This document shows, piece by piece, positions 59,657 through 64,000 of a stretch of DNA of 64,000 nucleotides. The stretch is from JBGTSJ01 sp041940305 (GTDB taxonomy: Bacteria; Planctomycetota; Planctomycetia; Planctomycetales; Planctomycetaceae). The DNA is taken from assembly GCA_041940305.1 (NCBI GenBank), contig JBGTSJ010000007.1:124001-188000 (forward strand), read 5' to 3'. The notes under the pieces were generated by a model, which did not search any database, had not been told where the DNA came from, and saw nothing but the letters and a program-made list of their open reading frames with translations. Each line of letters begins with the position of its first letter. Position 1 is the stretch's first letter. Made by a program: the position numbers and the translations under genes.

Positions 59657-60895
59657 ATGACCAAGACGAACCAGCGGGGCCGACGGAAGGGTAAGTCGCT
59701 GGAGGCGTCGCTGACGCGCGCGCAGCGCCTGCTCGACGAACGCATGCTTGACGATGTGCAGCAGTGGGAGCTCCTGTCGCTGATCAGTGAATTGTTCTGC
59801 GCCGGCCACAGCACCCGCGCCGAAGTCGAGCGAAGGATCGCTGTGTCGTTTCCCGGCGAGTTTGGCAACCTGTTTGCCGGAGAGAACTACTGGGACCTGC
59901 TGAGGCTGGCCGCCCGCAATGATCTGTTCGCGCATGCGCCGCCTCTCGCCACGCGACTGGCGACGCAGCTGTTCCAGCAGGCGCCCTGGCTGCGCGAGCG
60001 GACGACCGTCGTCGCCACCGCCTCAGCCGATGCCCTGGCGACTCGTGCCGCCGAACGACTGCTGACGCTCATCCGCGAAGCGGCCCCGCTCAATCCGGAC
60101 CGCGTCGTCCATGTGGGGTGTGCCGGCGGCTGGACCATGCGGGCCATCGCCCAGAAGCTCTCCAAACTGCTGCGGGAGGACCACCCGGCAAATCCACACA
60201 CGCTTGTCTTTCACGCGATGGTCGCCGGCTTCGATGAGGACGATTTTCAGGTCGATCCCAACAGCTTCATTCATTGTCTCGTGGACGGAGATCTGCCGGT
60301 CCGGATCCGGTTCCTCCGCCTCCCGATGCCGGGAATCGTATCGCGGGAGGAATATCAGGAGCTGCGGGCGATGCCGTCGATCCAGCGGACGCTGCAGCGC
60401 GCGTCTGAAATTCAGATCGTGGTCACGTCGGGCAGCCTGCTCAACGACCACAGCAGCACGATCCGCACGTTCTTCAACAGCCTGGCAGAGTCCAACCCGG
60501 GCTGTCCCGTCGAGGACCAGTTCGAGCGGTACCACGATGCGGGCGTCATCGGCGACTTCCTCTGGCAACCGCTCACCGAGTACGGCCCGGCCGAGCTCGA
60601 CCTGCCTTACCGCGTCGCCACGCTGATGAGTCTGGCGGACGTGCAGGATTTCCTCGAACGGTCGCCCACGAATCGTGTCCTGGCAGTTCTCGGACGCTCG
60701 ACGATGAGCCGCATGCCGAAGTCCCGCCTGCTGGGAGCACTGACGCGCTGCCCCAGGCGGCTCGTATCAGATCTCGTGGTAGACACCCCGACTCTGAATG
60801 GTTACCTGCACCCGTCCCTGTCCGCCATCCGCGTATTTCCGGAGGCCATAAACGTCCGAGAGTCCGTTGCGGATGCAGCCACAGGAGACGAGTGA
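59657..60895 (+). CDS. SorC-like sugar-binding transcriptional regulator (divergent)
   Basis: 412 residues from ATG 59657 with AGGAGG eight bases upstream. The N-terminal 100 residues are helical and basic (KGKSLEASLTRAQRLLDERM, HSTRAEVERRIAVSFPGEFG) and could be a divergent helix-turn-helix. The rest follows the SorC/DeoR sugar-binding fold: VVHVGCAGGWTMRAIAQKL (about 150), SEIQIVVTSGSLLNDHSSTI (about 255), GVIGDFLWQPLTEYG (about 295), and NRVLAVLGRSTMSRMPKSRL (about 340). These regulators bind sugar phosphates or other effectors. Its position makes it a candidate regulator of the tagging operon. Confidence 0.6.
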   Translation: MTKTNQRGRRKGKSLEASLTRAQRLLDERMLDDVQQWELLSLISELFCAGHSTRAEVERRIAVSFPGEFGNLFAGENYWDLLRLAARNDLFAHAPPLATRLATQLFQQAPWLRERTTVVATASADALATRAAERLLTLIREAAPLNPDRVVHVGCAGGWTMRAIAQKLSKLLREDHPANPHTLVFHAMVAGFDEDDFQVDPNSFIHCLVDGDLPVRIRFLRLPMPGIVSREEYQELRAMPSIQRTLQRASEIQIVVTSGSLLNDHSSTIRTFFNSLAESNPGCPVEDQFERYHDAGVIGDFLWQPLTEYGPAELDLPYRVATLMSLADVQDFLERSPTNRVLAVLGRSTMSRMPKSRLLGALTRCPRRLVSDLVVDTPTLNGYLHPSLSAIRVFPEAINVRESVADAATGDE

Positions 60896-61198
60896 CGCCG
60901 CACCTGTCATATTCGGCGGCGTTGCCTGCTGCACATGGAACATCCGGTCGACTCGACTTCGCCTGGGCATGTGCGCGTACAATCGATCTGCAACGTTGTT
61001 CGGTGCTGCACGGGCGTCATGCTCAGCGCGTCACATGTTTCGTCCGCCACTTCGCATCAAGCGGCAGTCGCTTCGGCGTTCTGTTTCAACTCCAGCAGGT
61101 CCTGCTGGAGAATGTCCGATTCTGATGGCGACGGACGGGCGGACTGATTCCGCGCCAATGCCGAATGCTCGACGTGGAACACAGCGGAGAAAGCAGCC
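60896..61198. promoter_or_regulatory. Region upstream of the copper ATPase
   Basis: About 300 bases with no convincing gene. It contains CAGCAGGTCCTGCTG (61093-61107), a perfect palindrome apart from its central base, about 90 bases upstream of the ATPase start. It is a possible operator for a metal-responsive regulator. Confidence 0.45.
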
Positions 61199-63826
61199 AT
61201 GACCGTCACCGATCCCGTTTGCGGCATGCAGGTTGATCCCGCGCGAGCGCTTCGCGGCGAGCGGGACGGCGAGGAGCACTATTTCTGCAGCGAGTCCTGC
61301 CGACGGAAGTTCCTCGCCGGAGGTGCGCCGTCCGCGGGCGAGAGGGAACAGCATCCTCAGCATCCGGCGTTCGGCATGCTGCCCGTCATTCAGCCCGCCG
61401 CACCCACTGAAACTGCGATTGATCCCGTTTGCGGGATGAAGGTCGATTCGCACACCGCCATCTCTGCCGAGCGTGACGGCCGGAAATGGTACTTCTGCTG
61501 CGAAAGCTGCCGCAGTCGGTTTCTTTCGGAAGACCCCAATGCCGCTCATTCCTGCTGTCACGGATCGACTGGCGTGGAAGGAAGTGTGAAGCCCTCCCCG
61601 GGAGCCGCGTACTTCTGCCCGATGTGCGAAGGAATCGAAAGCGATCGTCCCGGAGACTGCCCGAAGTGCGGCATGGCGCTGGAGCCGACCGGGTCCGCAG
61701 CTGCTCAACAGCGGACAATCTGGACCTGTCCCATGCATCCCGAGATTGAACGGGATGAGCCGGGGGCGTGCCCCATCTGCGGCATGGACCTGGAACCGAA
61801 GTTTGCGCAGGCTGCAGACGACTCCGACGATGAACTGCGGACCATGTCCCGCCGTCTCTGGATCAGCGCGGCCCTGAGTGTGCCGCTGCTCGTCATCGCG
61901 ATGGGACCGATGCTCGGCCTGCCGCTGCACCGTTGGTTCGGCGGCATGCTGCTGCAATGGCTGCAACTGCTGCTGGCGACTCCCGTGGTCTTGTGGGGTG
62001 GGTGGCCGTTCTTTGTGCGGGGCTGGCGTTCGATTCGGAACCGCAGCCTCAACATGTTCACACTGATCGCCGTCGGAACCGGGGCGGCCTATCTCTACAG
62101 CGTGGCGGCGGTGCTGGTCCCCGGCTGGTTTCCGGAATCATTCCGGATGCATGGCGTGGTCGAGCTGTACTTCGAGGCGGCCGCCGTGATTATCACGCTG
62201 GTGCTGTTGGGGCAGGTGCTGGAGCTGCGCGCCCGCCGCCAGACGGGGAGCGCCATCCGCGAACTCCTGTCGCTTGCGCCTCCCACGGCCCGCTTGATCG
62301 ACGGCGGGCAGGAACGCGTAGTCCCATTGGAAGCCGTGCAGTCGGGAGACCGCCTGCGGGTGCGTCCCGGTGACACGGTCCCCGTGGACGGTGAGGTCGT
62401 TGAGGGGCGCAGCGCCGTCAACGAATCGATGATCACCGGAGAGCCGATCCCGGTCGAGAAGTCTCCCGGTGAGGAAGTCATCGGCGGCACGCTCAACACG
62501 ACGGGCGCTTTCGTGATGGTGGCCCGCCGAGTCGGCAGCGACACGATGCTCGCGCGGATTGTGCAGATGGTGGCCGACGCCCAGCGCAGTCGCGCGCCGA
62601 TCCAGCGCACGGCCGATGCCGTCGCCGCGTGGTTCGTTCCGGCCGTCCTGCTCGTGTCGGTCGTCACGTTCGTCGTCTGGTCCATCTGGGGCCCCCAACC
62701 GCGGTTCGCGTACGCGCTCGTCAACGCGGTCGCCGTGCTGATCATCGCCTGCCCCTGTGCGCTGGGACTGGCGACGCCGATGTCGATTATGGTCGGCGTC
62801 GGACGCGGCGCACGGGAGGGGGTGCTCGTCAAAAGCGCCGAAGCACTCGAGACGCTGCAGCGGGCCGATACGATCGTGGTCGACAAAACGGGCACGCTGA
62901 CCGTGGGACACCCGGCTCTGACCGACGTCATACCGCTGGACGGATCGAGTGACAGTGACGTTCTGTCGCAGGCAGCGGCATTGGAGCAGCACAGCGAACA
63001 CCCGCTCGCCGCCGCGATCGTCGCCGGCGCGCGGGAAAGAAGACTTACTCTCCCGGATGCGAAGGAGTTCGACTCCGTCACCGGCGGCGGCGTTCGCGGG
63101 CGCGTCGGTGGCCGCTCCATCCTGATCGGCAAGGCGGAACTGCTGCGGGAAAACGGCATCGAGGGCGTCGCCCCGGCAATCGAGCGAGCCGCTCCGCTCC
63201 AGGACGAAGGACGGACAGTGATGTTTGTCGCCATCGATGAGCGACTCGCCGGCCTGCTTGCCGTCGCCGATCCCATCAAGGAATCAACGCCTGAGGCTCT
63301 CGCCGCACTGCGCAAGCTTGGCCTGCGCATTGTGATGCTGACCGGGGACAATGCCCGGACCGCTGCGAGCGTGGCGCGTACGCTTCAGATCGAAGACTAC
63401 GCGGCTGGAGCCAGCCCGGACGGCAAACGCCAGAAGGTGGAGTCGCTCCGCAGCGAGGGGCGCATCGTGGCGATGGCGGGTGACGGCATCAATGACGCTC
63501 CTGCGCTCGCCGCGGCGGATGTCGGAATCGCGATGGGGACGGGCACCGACGTTGCCATCGAAAGCGCCGGCATGACGCTCGTGAAGGGGGACCTGCGGGG
63601 GATCGTCCGCGGAGTGCTGCTCAGTCGCGCCGTCATGCGGAATATCCGCCAGAACCTGTTCTTCGCCTTCTTCTATAACGCCGTCGGCGTGCCAATTGCC
63701 GCCGGGATCCTGTACCCGGTCTTCGGCCTGCTGCTCAGCCCGATGATCGCCGCGGCCGCCATGAGTCTCAGCTCGGTCTCCGTGATCGGCAACGCCCTGC
63801 GGCTGCGGGGTGTCCGGCTCCGATAG
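61199..63826 (+). CDS. copA: P1B-type copper-transporting ATPase with two YHS and two HMBD modules
   Basis: 875 residues. The N-terminus carries two YHS modules (DPVCGMQVD...YFCSESCRRKF, about 5-40; DPVCGMKVD...YFCCESCRSRF, about 75-110) and two heavy-metal-binding modules (YFCPMCEG...CPKCGM, about 140-165; WTCPMHPE...CPICGM, about 175-200). Eight membrane helices follow, with the CPC metal site (ACPCALGLATP, about 518-528), phosphorylation motif DKTGTLT (about 562-568), SEHP (about 598-601) and GDGINDAPAL (about 761-770). This is a CopB/CopA-type exporter of Cu+ or related ions. The conventional HMA ferredoxin-like domain is absent. Confidence 0.95.
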   Translation: MTVTDPVCGMQVDPARALRGERDGEEHYFCSESCRRKFLAGGAPSAGEREQHPQHPAFGMLPVIQPAAPTETAIDPVCGMKVDSHTAISAERDGRKWYFCCESCRSRFLSEDPNAAHSCCHGSTGVEGSVKPSPGAAYFCPMCEGIESDRPGDCPKCGMALEPTGSAAAQQRTIWTCPMHPEIERDEPGACPICGMDLEPKFAQAADDSDDELRTMSRRLWISAALSVPLLVIAMGPMLGLPLHRWFGGMLLQWLQLLLATPVVLWGGWPFFVRGWRSIRNRSLNMFTLIAVGTGAAYLYSVAAVLVPGWFPESFRMHGVVELYFEAAAVIITLVLLGQVLELRARRQTGSAIRELLSLAPPTARLIDGGQERVVPLEAVQSGDRLRVRPGDTVPVDGEVVEGRSAVNESMITGEPIPVEKSPGEEVIGGTLNTTGAFVMVARRVGSDTMLARIVQMVADAQRSRAPIQRTADAVAAWFVPAVLLVSVVTFVVWSIWGPQPRFAYALVNAVAVLIIACPCALGLATPMSIMVGVGRGAREGVLVKSAEALETLQRADTIVVDKTGTLTVGHPALTDVIPLDGSSDSDVLSQAAALEQHSEHPLAAAIVAGARERRLTLPDAKEFDSVTGGGVRGRVGGRSILIGKAELLRENGIEGVAPAIERAAPLQDEGRTVMFVAIDERLAGLLAVADPIKESTPEALAALRKLGLRIVMLTGDNARTAASVARTLQIEDYAAGASPDGKRQKVESLRSEGRIVAMAGDGINDAPALAAADVGIAMGTGTDVAIESAGMTLVKGDLRGIVRGVLLSRAVMRNIRQNLFFAFFYNAVGVPIAAGILYPVFGLLLSPMIAAAAMSLSSVSVIGNALRLRGVRLR

Positions 63827-64000
63827 TCGTTGGTGTTGCTCATCCCCTGAACCGGAGACAGTTCGGCAGAAACGCGACGCTCCTGCTCAACGCAAACGGG
63901 AGACCATCGGTGCAACTGCCGATGAAGGTCCGCCTGGAAAAGCCAGAACACGTCCCGAATCCCGCCCCAACGCCGCTGTCCCGCTCCTGCCCGGCGGCTT
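63827..64000. other. Right end of the window, no gene seen
   Basis: 174 bases after the ATPase stop codon. No convincing start or protein family is visible; a gene beginning beyond the edge cannot be excluded. Confidence 0.5.

Overview
The window is high-GC bacterial chromosome that reads as Planctomycetota. The clearest pointers are a PA14/DUF1592/DUF1588/DUF1585-type planctomycete cytochrome (438-2828), an HpnE-type squalene pathway oxidoreductase beside a squalene-cyclase-repeat protein, secreted 'TDAGL' leucine-rich-repeat proteins, a Tat-signal Gfo/Idh/MocA oxidoreductase, and a Pup/UBact-type modification locus. Lipid A genes (lpxD, lpxI) and lnt indicate a Gram-negative envelope. Starts were set by ribosome-binding sites and family N-termini; many differ from the longest open frame.

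Layout. 1-7.4 kb: a truncated stress-type small protein, a large secreted cytochrome, a mannonate-dehydratase-like TIM barrel and a large alkaline-phosphatase-superfamily lipoprotein, separated by palindromic repeats. 7.6-13.7 kb: ATP-grasp-like protein, hpnE, comF, a terpene-cyclase-repeat protein and a YkgJ cysteine-cluster protein. 13.8-22.2 kb: a hydrolase pair, a TPR lipoprotein, the peptide/pyruvate permease cstA, a phosphohexomutase homologue that has lost its catalytic motifs, and holA. 22.3-25.4 kb: a stress-type cluster (KGG-like basic protein, DUF892 ferritin-like protein, Ala/Glu repeat lipoprotein, Pro-rich peptide, DUF4142 protein). 25.7-36.1 kb: secreted esterases and hypotheticals, an FlgM-like anti-sigma factor, a large VWA membrane protein and a site-2 protease. 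36.2-48.3 kb: lnt, moeA, rlmI, a PilZ protein, lpxD-lpxI, aroH, a STAS protein, a Gfo/Idh/MocA oxidoreductase, and a retropepsin-like gene interrupted by an in-frame TGA.

The outstanding region is 48.4-59.1 kb on the minus strand. Ten genes in one direction encode what looks like two protein-tagging systems joined together. The promoter-proximal half resembles a eukaryote-like ubiquitin cassette: RING/treble-clef candidate E3, ThiF/E1, E2-like protein with a Cys active site, an unknown two-repeat protein, a beta-grasp Ubl and a JAMM isopeptidase. The promoter-distal half is a pupylation cassette: ARC/Mpa AAA ATPase, two PafA/Dop-family enzymes and a 67-residue UBact/Pup-like modifier ending in RNRSGQ. 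No 20S proteasome gene is present and the ATPase lacks a C-terminal HbYX motif. A divergent SorC-like regulator (59657-60895) may control it. Heptamer tandem repeats and hairpins occupy the gaps in the pupylation half. The window ends with a P1B copper-type ATPase carrying four N-terminal metal-binding modules.
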